Source: Acestrorhynchus altus (lineage: Eukaryota > Chordata > Actinopteri > Characiformes > Acestrorhynchidae). From it: DNA of 64,000 nt. Every line of letters begins with the position of its first letter. Position 1 is the first letter of the stretch. Positions 1 to 10,290 of this stretch are shown here, piece by piece. A program made the position numbers and the translations under genes. The stretch covers positions 124,001-188,000 of the forward strand of contig CM067509.1 in assembly GCA_034509495.1 (NCBI GenBank). The letters run 5' to 3'. A model generated the notes under the pieces. It did not search any database. It was not told the origin of the DNA and saw only the letters and a list, made by a program, of their open reading frames with translations.

Positions 1-192
1 TTTGATTATTCTGGTTGACCAGCAATGGACCTTTAGCCAAAATGTGTCCCACAACTGAGGCATAAGCACCAAAAGTGGCGCTGATTTGGTCCAAAGTGTC
101 TGCTATCTGGGACTGGTCATGCTTGTTCTTGCTGGTCAACCAGCAAAACCATCAAACAAATACAAGCCCTAATACAAGTAGTGTGTGCTTAC

Positions 193-694
193 AGAAGACA
201 GCCAGGGCAAGAAACACAAAAGCCCCAAGCAGAAGAAGATGATCTGGCTTGTAGAAGCAGATCACTCTCATGAAGAGGACTCGAGCCTTCAGCTTCTTCT
301 CTTCTCCGTTACTTTGTCCAGTACAGTTGGGCAGAAGGGTCTCCCAGAACAAGCATCCCAGTGCAGTGGCGATGGTACCAACCAACCACAGGTTGAACTT
401 CACCAGTGGAAAGTTCCCGAACAGAAATAAGCGGCACGTTTCATAAACTGGACCAATCAAACAGTGCACCAGAATCCACTGCTTAAAGACTGGCCCCCTT
501 CGATTCCCCCAGAGGAGTGATGCTCCAGACAGCAGAGACCACCGCACTGCAGACTCCAGCCATTGTCTCAGCAGGGGGTCTCTGTCATTTACACTCTTTA
601 CCTGTGACCTCAGGTGTGTGTCCAGGAAATCCAAAAGCCAGAGAAAGATTAAGTCCAAACAGAGTGTTACAGTGAAGATGAGGGGGTTCTGCAT
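193..694 (-). CDS. tap2: tap2-like antigen peptide transporter, first coding exon (partial gene)
   Basis: The exon encodes about 167 residues with several hydrophobic segments: near residues 5-22, 50-62, 75-95, 100-120 and 150-165. This resembles the accessory N-terminal transmembrane domain (TMD0) of TAP2, the half-transporter that with TAP1 pumps cytosolic peptides into the ER for MHC class I loading. The end of the exon (CFYKPDHLLLLGAFVFLALAV) matches the 'xxPDxxxLxxAxxFLxLAV' stretch at which this family passes from TMD0 into the core ABC membrane domain. The ATG at 694 opens the exon, and a donor (TCT|GTAAGC) follows base 193, so the rest of the gene lies beyond the left edge. Two ISRE-like sites lie upstream. 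ABCB9/TAPL is a less likely alternative. The family call is from remembered homology. Confidence 0.75.
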
Positions 695-806
695 GTTGAA
701 GTGAACTGAGGGTCTGTAGAAGAGCTGCAGATCTCAAACACTCAGAGCAAGATAGACTGAAGCAGGTACTGAAGCTCCTCTTTCACAGCCAGTTTACCAG
801 TGAATG

Positions 807-857
807 GTTTCACTTTCTGATAGATCAGAGCTTTTACTGCATTAGTTTCACTTTCAC
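807..857 (-). promoter_or_regulatory. Paired ISRE/IRF elements upstream of the tap2-like gene
   Basis: Bases 844-857 read AGTTTCACTTTCAC, a perfect match to the interferon-stimulated response element AGTTTCNNTTTCNY. Bases 807-818 read GTTTCACTTTCT, a second GAAANNGAAAC-type IRF site on the minus strand. They lie about 115-165 bp upstream of the minus-strand start codon. A GC-poor kappa-B-like inverted pair (GGGGATTTC then GGAATCCCC) follows at about 877-898. Interferon control of TAP genes is well known. The use of these sites here is inferred. Confidence 0.65.
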
Positions 858-899
858 TTCTCTGCATCCAACAACAGGGGATTTCAACAGGAATCCCCC

Positions 900-2590
900 T
901 CTCCTGCAAACAAAACATCAGCTATTAGTTATTATTAATATCATATTTTTTAGAGAAATAAACACTGACAAATACATGACAAACTGTTACAAACTAATAT
1001 AAGAAACAACATTTCTGAAAAAGTGTGTCTGCATTTCTGCCTGAGGAGGGCTCTCACAAACCTAGAGTTTTGTTTCTACCTAGCAACAGATTAGTCATAC
1101 TTAATGCTCCTGTTTTATTTGTCTTCAAATAAGACAAGAAAAGAGAAGCCTTTTATTATCCCACAGGGGGGGTTTTGCATTGTTACAGCACAATATACAG
1201 TAAATAGATAAAGATGCACATTACAAATACAAAATATATGATATGCTATAGAAATCAATAAATAAAAGTATATTAGCAGAATAACAAAAAATATTATACA
1301 ATATTCCAGGTTTTAAAATGTAATAGCTAGATATTGCATATGTTATGAACAGGTTGACTATATATTGCACAGAAATTGTAGATATTGCACAGTAATGATT
1401 ATAGATAAACACCTACAACAAACAGTCTACCAGCATTTTAAGGATTTCAACTTATAAACGTGGCTTCATTTTGCAAACTTGACCTGTACATAGCACTTGG
1501 ATGTAAAAAATGTACTCTATACCTGCAGAATATATACTATTATTTGTATTACTCAGTCTCTTTAAAGCAGTAATAGATCAGCATAAACAGGCCTCCATTA
1601 TACAACCACAGATTTTCTTGATCTTGTATACCAGGCCAAACGGTATACAAGTAGTGTTGCAGTGTTGCTCATTCAACAATGCGTGTAGAGCAGTTAAATC
1701 ATCAAACTCAAAAATATGGGTTGGCTAAATGCTAAATCTCTGGAAGTGTCAAAGAGGTCACTTGGCCAGTGATGCAGGAGATGGATGAGAAGCTGAAGAA
1801 GTCTTCATTTAGTGATGAAAAATCTCAATGAACTAATCAATCACTGACAGGCGATGAAAGACCAAAATGGATTTTGTGTTTGCTGCCTTTTTGTATTTTT
1901 GTATTTTTTGTAATTTTTTTCATTCTGTAGCTGTGTTATCAACCACGAATTTTGGCACCATAAGTCCCACGATAAAAAAGTGAGAAAATTAAACTGTGGG
2001 TAAAATAAAAACTCAAAGATCTCATAGATGGAAAATTAAACTCATAGATCTACAATGGCTTGTAGGTATACTTGCTATAAATATGAAGTGGATCGAAAGG
2101 ATTTGTACCCAGTTATAAACTAAATAATCTGCTGTTTGTATATGTGTAACACTGATTGGGTTTACTTTGAGAAAATTGTGAAATTAACAGAATTTAATTT
2201 AGAAAAAAAAAATGTATATACATGTATATAGAATGAAATGAAATCTGTCCACCAACATTACCACAACCACTTTCAACTATATAATAAAATCAAACAAGTC
2301 CAAAGTAGCAGGTATAATGAAGTAATCTCATCAGTTCCCTGAATGCCATGCCTTGAGGTGATACAGTTAATGAATAATTTGAACATTTTAAGTTTAATCC
2401 AAATAGTAGTTCATCAAAGAGACAGTAGTCAGATGCCAAATATGAGTATAAAAAGTGATCATTTGGATGTGCAACAAATCTAAAAATGCATCCAGACCAA
2501 ATGCAGTATAACATGAAGGGTCCTGTCTCTCAATGCATGTCATACATTAGCCAATAATTTAAATTCAGAGCAAATCTGAAATTTACACAT
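900..2590. other. AT-rich intergenic DNA with a LINE-tail-like remnant
   Basis: I see no convincing exon here. Around 1130-1240 is a short 'TTTATTATCCCACAGGGGGG' segment followed by 'GCATTGTTACAGCA'. It resembles the 3' tail of a common fish LINE, related to tails at 40.8 kb and 63.3 kb. The rest is simple AT-rich sequence. Confidence 0.4.
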
Positions 2591-2594
2591 TGGA

Positions 2595-3555
2595 CTAATG
2601 TGTTTTGGGCGTTTATTTGTGTTTTTGGTGGTGTATTTGGATGTTTTGATTTGGGTAGTGTGTTTGGACCACTGTGTTCTGGATGATGTGTTTGGACCAT
2701 TGAGTTTTGGGTTGTGTGTTTGTGTTTTGGTGGTATGATTGGACCATTGTGTTTTGGGTGGTGTGTCTAGATGTTGTGATTTGGGTAGTGTGTTTGGACC
2801 ATTGTGTTTTGGATGGTGTGTTTGGACAATTGTGTTTTGGGTGGTGTATTTGTGTTTTGGGTGGTGTATTTGGATGTTGTGATTTGGGTAGTGTGTTTGG
2901 ACCACTGTGTTTCTTGGTGGTGTGTTTGGACAATTGTGTTATGGGTGAATTATGTTTGTATGTTTAGGTGAGTGTATTTGGATGTTGTGATTTTGGGTAG
3001 TGTGTTTGGACCAGTGGGCTATGGGTGGTGTGTTTGGACAGTGTGTTCTGGGTGATGTGTTTGTGTTTTGGATGGGTGTGGAGTGGACCTTGTGTTCTGG
3101 GTGGTGTGTTTGAACATTACATTTGGGTAGTGTGTTTGGACCATTGTGTTTTTGGTGTGTTTGGATGTTGTGTTTGGGTGGTGTGTTTGGACCATTGTGT
3201 TTTGGGCAGTTTATTTGTGTTTTGGGTGGTGTGTTTGGACAATTGTGTTTTGGGTGGTGTATTTGTGTTTTGTGTTTTGGGTGGTGTATTTGTGTTTTGA
3301 GCAATGTGATTGGACCATTGTGTTTTGAGTGGTGTGACTGAACCATTGTTTTGGGTAGGTGTATTTGTGTTTTGTGTTTTGGGTGGTGTATTTTGTGTTT
3401 TGAGCAGTATGATTGGACCATTGTGTTTTGAGTGGTGTGACTGAACCATTGTGTTTTGGGTGGTGTATTTGTGTTTTGTGTTTTGGGTGGTGTATTTGTG
3501 TTTTGGGTGGTGTATTTGTGTTTTGGGTGGTGTATTTGTGTTTTGGGTGGTGTGT
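2595..3555. repeat. GT-rich minisatellite array (20-bp and 28-bp units)
   Basis: About 960 bp of degenerate tandem repeats are built from 'GTGTTTTGGGTGGTGTATTT' (20 bp) and a longer unit containing TGTGTTTGGACCATTGTG (about 28 bp). At 3470-3550 four nearly perfect 20-bp units are in tandem. Strand asymmetry is strong: the plus strand is almost free of C. Open frames on both strands (for example His/Thr/Pro/Lys/Gln-rich on minus) are products of the repeat and are not called as genes. Confidence 0.9.
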
Positions 3556-3688
3556 TCGGCCACGGCTCTTCTCCAGGGACAGTCATAGAAGGGCTTGCAC
3601 ATGTTGCGGTCTTCACCCTCAGTGTTATGCTTGCAGTTACACACCAGCTTGCTATACTCGTTCTTCACACACTGACTGGCATCGGATC
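3553..3688 (-). pseudogene. Netrin-like laminin-EGF exon remnant
   Basis: The minus strand encodes QCVKNEYSKLVCNCKHNTEG followed by EDRNMCKPFYDCPWRRAVAE. This is the cysteine pattern and the 'CKHNT-G..C..CKPF..(D)RPWRRA-A' signature of the first laminin-type EGF repeat of netrins, which are secreted axon-guidance proteins. An expected Cys and the usual N-D-R before PWRRA are altered. The reading frame is closed upstream by a stop and runs downstream directly into the minisatellite. It is therefore a broken, isolated exon fragment rather than a gene. Another laminin-EGF protein is possible. Confidence 0.6.
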
Positions 3689-3689
3689 A

Positions 3690-4640
3690 CTCAAACTATG
3701 GATTTTGTCCACATTTAACGACAAGTGTCCCCATTAAAAGACCTAAAACTAAAAGTAGAAAAAAAGCACTTACAGTTACTGGGTTATCTCCCTTAATCTC
3801 TTTATCTCCCTCACTGTCCCTCACTCAAGCATTTGTGCTAAAGTATAACCAGATACTGTCTGGAGAAGAAAAGAATCATAATGCCAGGTGTGAACGGGTT
3901 CTAAATGCATCCCATCAGACTAAAGTGCAAGGATTGGGGAGGGACTTATGCTATGCATGTACTTATGCTCAACTAAATGTGCTTTTTTAAATTAAGTTAT
4001 ACATTTTAATGGTTACAGAAATGATTTGAACAAATGGAGTAGATGTGTTTTAGGTGGGAGCTCCAGACTAAGCTTGTTTAATTGTGATACTCGTAATTTA
4101 AGGGGGTATCTTTTGTAATCTCAGTGACTTTTATACCCAACAGTGTTTGCTCTTTAAATTAGGTCAGTGGATATTGAAATGCCTCTGAAAGTTTTTTGTT
4201 TGGATCCTTTGTCCAGAAAACGGACCTCACAGTTCATATTAATGCTGTACTCAGTCCCTCACTCTGAAATCAGAGCATGTCTAGGATAACATATTGCTCT
4301 ATAAATTCACAGTACAGGGTCATTCAGTTTAATGTGCTTCATAGGAGTTAACTGTGTAGTGTTTAGAGTAATGTTAAAAGTGGACCTACTTTCTTTAGCG
4401 GAAGAACCCTTTTTGTGTTGTTCCTTGTGTATTTTGTGTATTTTTGCTTAGAGCATTGATTTGTGTGAGAGATGGCTCTCTCCTCAGGTAAAGTACCATG
4501 TGGATTACACCTCTGCCTCTGTGATGATTTTCTTCATACTTTTATCTTATGTAGTCACGCACAGACACAACAAACTGGCAACGAGAAGTTCACGAACTAA
4601 CGCTGAAAAGAACAAAGGGCATGAAACCTGACGTCAACCA
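3690..4640. other. Unassigned AT-rich DNA; possible gypsy LTR at its right end
   Basis: I see no exon. The last part, near 4569-4585, reads CAACAAACTGGCAACGAGAA. It resembles an LTR end followed by a tRNA primer-binding site (TGGCAACGAG...) just upstream of the gag frame. If so, the LTR occupies roughly 4150-4570. I could not find a partner LTR. Confidence 0.3.
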
Positions 4641-4724
4641 GAGGGAAAGTGTGAGGAAAGTGAAGTATGCGTGAGTAAAGGTGCAAATCACACTGAAACT
4701 TCACCAAGCTTATTGCACATATTA

Positions 4725-5690
4725 ATGTTGAAAATGGCTGTCATCGGAAAAGTTGAGAAGTTTGATTGTGCTAATGAAGAATGGGAAGCATACATTGAAA
4801 GAGTTGAATTGTATTGTGCTGCCAATGACGTGGGGGAAGACAAGAAGGTGTCTGTTCTCCTTAGTCTAATGGGAGCTAAAACATACAATCTTCTACGCAA
4901 CCTAGTTAGCCCAACTAAACTTTCCTCCATGACATTCAATGACATTGTGAGGATGTTACAAAGTCACTTGAACCCTAAACCTCTGGTGATAGCTGAAAGA
5001 TTCAGATTCCATAAAAGAAATCAAGCAAAGGATGAAAGCATATGTGATTACATAGCCGAACTGCGTAAACTTTCACAGAACTGTGATTTCAAAAATGGAC
5101 TTTCTGATGCATTGAGAGACAGACTAGTCTGTGACATGCATTGCTCGAGCACACAAAAGAGGCTACTGTCAGAAAAAGATTTGGATTTGGATAAAGCACT
5201 GGCTATTGCTATTTCAATGGAAACAGCTGCTAAGGACGCATCAGAACTTCAAAAGAAAAGCACTGAAAGTGAAGTGCATAAAATGTTCATAAATAATGCA
5301 AAAAGAAAGAAATGTTATAGGTGTGGGAAATCTTCTCATGATGCAAATGACTGTTCAAAGAAAAGACCTGCAGAAAATGCCACAAGCAAGGCCATATTGA
5401 AAGAGCATGCAAAGCTGAAAAGAAGCACAAGCAAAAAGAAAAATCTGACAAAATTAAAAGCAAAGCAGAAAGCAAAGCATGTGCATAAAGTGGCTGAAAG
5501 GGAAAACACAGACAACACCGGTACTGATAAGGATGACTTGGCATGTTTGGAGTTACACAGCATGACAGAAACACATCGAAAAATAATATGGATTACAACA
5601 GATGTGTCTGGAGTAAAACTGAAAAAGGAGTTGGACACAGGCTCAGCATTGTCTGTAATTTCTGAAGCTGACTACAAAAGACCTCAACCT
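4725..5690 (+). mobile_element. Ty3/gypsy-type gag plus start of protease (truncated)
   Basis: The open frame starts at the ATG at 4725 or 4734 (protein begins MAVIGKVEKF). It encodes a retrotransposon Gag, which packages element RNA into particles. It has the helical 'W..Y..R...Y' capsid-like region, then a CCHC zinc knuckle, CYRCGKSSHDANDC (CX2CX4HX4C), near 5320. A Lys-rich spacer and the aspartic-protease entry motif LDTGSALSVIS follow near 5630-5665. The similarity stops shortly after 'EADYK', before any reverse transcriptase, where the RTE element's 3' end begins about 100 bp further on. The frame is otherwise undamaged for about 320 codons, so this copy is not very old. A PBS-like TGGCAACGAG lies upstream. 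Confidence 0.8.
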
Positions 5691-5784
5691 GATCATTACA
5701 AACACAAAAAACATCAGATAAAAAATCTTCATATTCAGTCTTTGCATTACTACATTCCATTACAGTACAAAAGTAATACATGTA

Positions 5785-7498
5785 ATACATTCTTCTTCTT
5801 TTGGCTGCTCCTTTTAGGGGGTCGCCACAGTGGATCATATGCCTCCATCTTGCCCTATCCCCTGCCTCCTCTACTGTTACACCAACCATCTCCATGTCCA
5901 CCTTCACTACATCCAAAAGTCTTCTCTGAGGTCTTCCTCTTCTCCTTCTGCCCGGCAGCTCATCTCCAACATTCTTTGTCCGATATATACCCTATTCCTC
6001 CTCAACACATGTCCAAACCATCTCAACCTGGCCTCTCTGGCTTTATCTCCAAACTACTCCACCTTCACTGTCTCTCTGATCTGCTCATTTCTAATCCTGT
6101 TCATCCTTGTCACTCCCAAAGAACATCTCAACATCTTCATCTTCGCCACTTCCAGCTCAGCCTCCTGTCTTTTAGACAGAGCCAGTCTTCAAACCATACA
6201 TCATAGCAGGTCTCACTATTGTCTTGTAAACCTTCCCTTTCAGTCATCCACCTTTACGACCTCTACTCCTTGCATCTTCGCCTCCATCTCATTCACACAC
6301 ATGTATTCCGTCTTGTCTATACTGACCTTCATTCCTCTCCTCTCCAGTGCAAACCTCCATCTCTCCAGGTTCTGTTCCACCTGCTCTCTACTCTCACCAC
6401 AGATTACAATATCATTCGCAAACATTGTGGTCCATGGAGCCTCCTGTCTGACCTCATCTGTCAACCTTTTCATCACTATTGCAAACAAGAAGGAGCTCAA
6501 AGCTGATCCCTGATGTAACCCTACCTTCACCTTGAAAACATTTGTCACTCCAACTGCACACCTCACTGCTGTCTCACTATCCTCATACATGTCCTGCACC
6601 ACCCTGGCATACCTTTCAACCACTCCTGACTTCCTCATACAGTACCACAGTTCCTCACTTGGCACCCAATCGTATGCCTTCTCTAGATCCACAAAGACAC
6701 AATGTAGCTCCTTCTGACCTTTTTTGTACTTCTCTACCAACACTCTCAATGCAAAAATTGTATCTGAGGTACTGTTTCTGGGTATGAAACCAAACTACTT
6801 GCTTCAACAAATCTTTCCCATACCTTCATGGTGTCCATTACTCCTTCTTTACTGTCCAGCCACTCATACAACTCATCATGGGCCTGAGGCTTTGCCTTTG
6901 CCACCATTCTTTTTGCTATGCGTCTAGCCTCATAGTACTCCTGCCTACTTCCTTCATCTCTCTGGTTATGCCACTTAGCTGCCTTCTTCTTCTGAATACT
7001 CTCGTGGACTTCCTCATTCCACCTTGTCTTCTTTCCTCTGACCAGATGAAACACCCAACACATTCTTCCCAGTTTCTCTCACCACCTTACCTGTACTTTC
7101 CCAGTCCTCAGATAGCTCCTCACTGCCCCCAAGGGCCTGTTGCAACTTTTCCCTGAACTGCCTGCAACCATCCTCCTCCTTCAGCTTCCACCATCTAATC
7201 TTTGTGAAAATTTGTATTCACCACAGCTATTTCCATTCTCTTTGCAAAATCTACAACCATCTGACCTTCTGCATTTCTGTCTTTCACACCATACATACCC
7301 AGCACCTCTTCATCCCCTCTGTTCCCTTCACTAACATGTCCATTGAAGTCCATTGCACCAATCACCAATCTTTCCTCTCTAGAGACACCTTCTAAACTTC
7401 ATCCAGCTTACTCCAAAATTTCTCTTTCTCCTCTAGCAGACAACCAACCTGTGGTGCATATGAACTGAAAACATTCAAAATGACACCATCAAGTTCCA
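5785..7498 (-). mobile_element. RTE-clade LINE, 3' portion (reverse transcriptase), split by Rex3
   Basis: On the minus strand this is a decayed non-LTR retrotransposon. Around 6240-6749 are reverse transcriptase motifs: FVDLEKAYDWVP, GLHQGSALSSFLF, and FANDIVI where the family has FADD, so the catalytic Asp is lost. They are followed by the ERRGMKVS-KTEYMCVNE stretch typical of fish RTE elements. Around 7392-7480 is the end of the endonuclease (NVFSSYAPQVGCLLEEKEKFW). The element ends at about 5785 in the characteristic tail 'GGAGCAGCCAAAAGAAGAAG'. Several frameshifts and stops lie between 6750 and 7400. It lies in the gypsy gag/protease region, and its endonuclease is split by the Rex3 insertion. 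Confidence 0.75.
7483..7498. repeat. Target-site duplication, left copy (Rex3 insertion)
   Basis: The 16-bp sequence ACACCATCAAGTTCCA is repeated exactly at 9569-9584. The two copies flank the Rex3 insertion, and the RTE endonuclease reading (KLELDGV... then ILNVFSSYAPQ) is continuous across the joined flanks. Confidence 0.8.
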
Positions 7499-9568
7499 TC
7501 CATCCATCCATCCATCCATCTTCTTCCGCTTTATCCGGGGCCGGGTCGCGGGGGCAGCAGTCTAAGCAGGGAAGCCCAGACTTCCCTCTCCCCCGACACC
7601 TCAGCCAGCTCCCCAGGAGGGACCCCGAGGCGTTCCCAGGCCAGCCGAGAGACATAGTCCCTCCAGCGTGTCCTGGGTCTACCCCGCGGTCTCCTCCCGG
7701 TAGGACGTGCCTGGAACACCCCCCCAGGGAGACGCCCAGGGGGCATCCGAAACAGATGCCCGAGCCACCTCAACTGGTTCCTCTCGATGTAGAGGAGCAG
7801 TGGCTCTACTCCGAGCTCCTCCAGGGTAGCCGAGGATCTCACCCTATCTCTAAGGGAGCGCCCGGCCACCCTGCGGAGGAAACTCATTTCGGCCGCTTGT
7901 ATCCGCGATCTTGTCCTTTCGGTCATTACCCACAGTTCATGGCCATAGGTGAGGGTGGGAACCTAGACTGACCAGTAAATGGAGAGCTTCGCCTTTCGGC
8001 TCAGCTCCTTCTTCACCACAACGGACCGGTACACCGACCGCATGACTGCGGCGGCAGCACCGATCCGTCTGTCAATCTCACGCTCCTTCTCACCCCCACT
8101 CGTGAACAAGACCCCGAGATACTTGAACTCCTCCACTTGAGGCAGGACAACTCCACCGATCTGGAGGGGGCACGCCACCCTTTTCCGGTCGAGAACCATG
8201 GCCTCAGATTTGGAGGTGCTGATTCGCATCCCAGCCGCTTCACACTCAGCTACGAACCGCTCCAATGCCTGCTGAAGGTCCTGGCCTGAAGAAGCCATCA
8301 GGACAACATCATCTGCAAAAAGCAGAGATGATATCCTGTGGTTCCCAAACTGGACCCCCTCCGGCCCCTGGCTGCGCCTAGAAATTCTGTCCATAAAGGT
8401 TATGAACAGAACCGGTGACAAAGGGCAGCCCTGCCGGAGTCCAACATGCACTGGGAACAGGCCCGATTTACTGCCAGCAATGCGCACCAGGCTCCTGCTC
8501 CGGTCGTACAAGGACCTGACAGCCCTTAACAGAGGGCCCCGGACCCCATATTCCCGGAGCACCCCCCACAGAGTACCCCGAGGGACACGGTCGAATGCCT
8601 TCTCCAAATCCACAAAACACATGTGGACTGGTTGGGCAAACTCCCATGAACCCTCAAGCACCCTCCGGAGGGTATAGAGCTGGTCCAGTGTTCCGCGGCC
8701 AGGACGAAAACCGCATTGTTCCTCCTGAATCCGAGGTTCGACTAACGGCCGAATTCGTCTCTCCAGTACCCTGGCGTAGACTTTCCCGGGGAGGCTGAGA
8801 AGAGTGATCCCCCTATAATTGGAACACACTCTCCGGTCCCCCTTTTTAAACAGGGCCTCCCCGAACTCCTCCCAGCTCCTGGTTTTTGCCTCCTTGACCG
8901 CCCTAGCAGCAGCACGCTTAGCCTCTCGGTACCTGTCGGCTGCGTCGGAAGACCCAGAGGCCAACATGGCCCGATAGGTCATCTTCTTCAGCTTGACGGC
9001 ATCCCTTACTTCCGGTGTCCACCACCGGGTTCGGGGATTGCCGCCACGGCAGGCACCAGTGACCTTGCGCCCGCAGCTCTGGACGGCCGCGTCAACAATG
9101 GAGGTTGAGAACCTGGTCCACTCAGACTCAATGTCCCCCGCCTCCCCAGGTAGCTGTGAGAAGCTCTCCCGGAGGTGGGAGTTGAAAGTTTCCCTGACAG
9201 GGGGCTCAGCCAGACGTTCCCAGCAGACCCGCAGGATACGTTTCGGCCTGCCAGGTCTCTCCTGCCTGCCCCTCCGCCAGTGGATCCAACTCACCACCAG
9301 GTAGTGATCGGTTGACAACTCTGCCCCTCTCTTCACCCGAGTGTCCAAGACATAGGGCCGGAGCTCAGATGAGACAATAACAAAGTCTATCATTGATCTC
9401 CGGCCTAGGGTGTCCTGGTGCCATGTGCACTTATGGACGCCCCTATGCTCGAACATGGTGTTCGTTATGGACAATCTGTAACTGGTGCAGAAGTCCAACA
9501 ACAGAACTCCGCTCGGGTTCTGATCGGGGAGGCCGACACAGCGGCTAGCTGTTGGGACGTGGAACGTC
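7499..9568 (-). mobile_element. Rex3 (RTE-clade LINE), 5'-truncated and internally deleted
   Basis: A minus-strand non-LTR retrotransposon runs from mid-endonuclease (NPSGVLLLDFC, GRRSMIDFVIVSS) through reverse transcriptase: NYRGITLLSLPGKVYARVLE, DLEKAFDRVP, GLRQGCPLSPVLF and catalytic FADDVVL. It continues through the C-terminal HELWVMTERTRSRIQAAEM region to a 3' end made of (GATG)n, seen as CCATCCATCC at 7496-7516. The plus-strand site at 8413-8433 corresponds to the standard Rex3 PCR primer sequence used in fish. The frame is open for over 500 codons except for one TAG near 7970. 'EEFGEA' is joined directly to 'LFKKGDRRV', so an internal block of roughly 150-180 codons (linker and first RT motifs) is missing. 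It is GC-rich against AT-rich surroundings. Confidence 0.85.
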
Positions 9569-9584
9569 ACACCATCAAGTTCCA
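9569..9584. repeat. Target-site duplication, right copy (Rex3 insertion)
   Basis: This is an exact copy of the 16-bp ACACCATCAAGTTCCA at 7483-7498. It marks the 5' boundary of the truncated Rex3. Confidence 0.8.
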
Positions 9585-9656
9585 ACTTCAAAATCATGAT
9601 CCTGTCTGATACTCTCTTTACACCCAGAACACTTTTCACAAGCCGTTCCTTTAGGA
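9585..9656 (-). mobile_element. RTE-clade LINE, endonuclease piece upstream of the Rex3 insertion
   Basis: The minus strand encodes ERLVKSVLGVKRVSDRIMIL-KLELDGV, the endonuclease stretch that continues directly into the RTE copy at 7498. It is cut off at 9656 by a hAT-type terminus. Confidence 0.6.
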
Positions 9657-10118
9657 CAGGGGTCTCAAGCTCGCGGTCCGAGGGAAATCTGCGGCCCAAG
9701 GGTTGATAGTTTGTGGCCCCGCCTTAATATAAAAGTTTAATGTTAGTGTGGCCCGCAAGTTTGATATGAATGGCACTTTTCAGTGTTGTGTGCGGAGCTG
9801 AACGAACCTACCAATCATGGTGGGGTATATTGCTCTTGGGGGCAGGACATTGTTTGGGCTTATTGCAAATCTAATCATATAATAATCATTATATGCATGC
9901 AGCGTATGCACAATTTCCACGGCCGCTCCTGCTTCATGTGCTTCTGCATCCCCAAGCAGTCCCAAATATATCTTTATGAAAGCCTGCAGTGAAGAGAAAG
10001 TTTGGTGATGAGCACAGACTATTTCAGGAAAAGTGGTAAGTGCAATATTTCTTTGTTGAGCACGTCATTTTGAAGGAGGAATTTGATCACAGAATTGCAG
10101 ACTTCAAGACACACAGAG
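9657..10118 (+). mobile_element. hAT DNA transposon fragment (left terminus plus start of transposase)
   Basis: The fragment starts with CAGGGGTCTCAAGCTCGCGG, a typical hAT inverted terminus, followed by 'CGGCCC' and 'GTGGCCC' motifs. Near 9988-10030 the plus strand reads KRKFGDEHRLFQEKW, and after a stop codon QYFFVEH. This is the N-terminal signature of hAT transposases of the GTF2IRD2/EPM2AIP1-like group. The right end is lost at about 10118, where an RTE tail begins. Confidence 0.6.
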
Positions 10119-10290
10119 CACCGGAGGTGGTCCTTATTAACCCGGTCCTCGACCGATCTGGTATGGCAGTCATATTCGTGATCGGCATAATGGTTTTGGC
10201 TCAAGTTTTAAGCCGGTTGTCCTTCCTGATGCAACCCTCACCATTTAACCGGGCTTGGGACTGGCACCAGAAGTACACATAGTACACCCC
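10119..10290 (-). mobile_element. RTE-clade LINE 3' UTR fragment
   Basis: The reverse complement contains 'GTGCCAGTCCCAAGCCCGGT', then 'GAGGGTTGCATCAGGAAGG' and 'CTGCCATACCAGATCGGTCG'. These are segments of the conserved 3' region of fish RTE elements. No coding part is left. Confidence 0.6.

Noticed and set aside
2540..3668. Long His/Thr/Pro/Lys/Gln-rich open frames on minus and Cys/Val/Phe-rich frames on plus
   Set aside because: They are products of the GT-rich tandem repeat, open in several frames at once. Only the netrin-like end has protein similarity.
5743..6513. Plus-strand open frames rich in Ser/Leu/His across the RTE element
   Set aside because: They are antisense shadows of the minus-strand reverse transcriptase.
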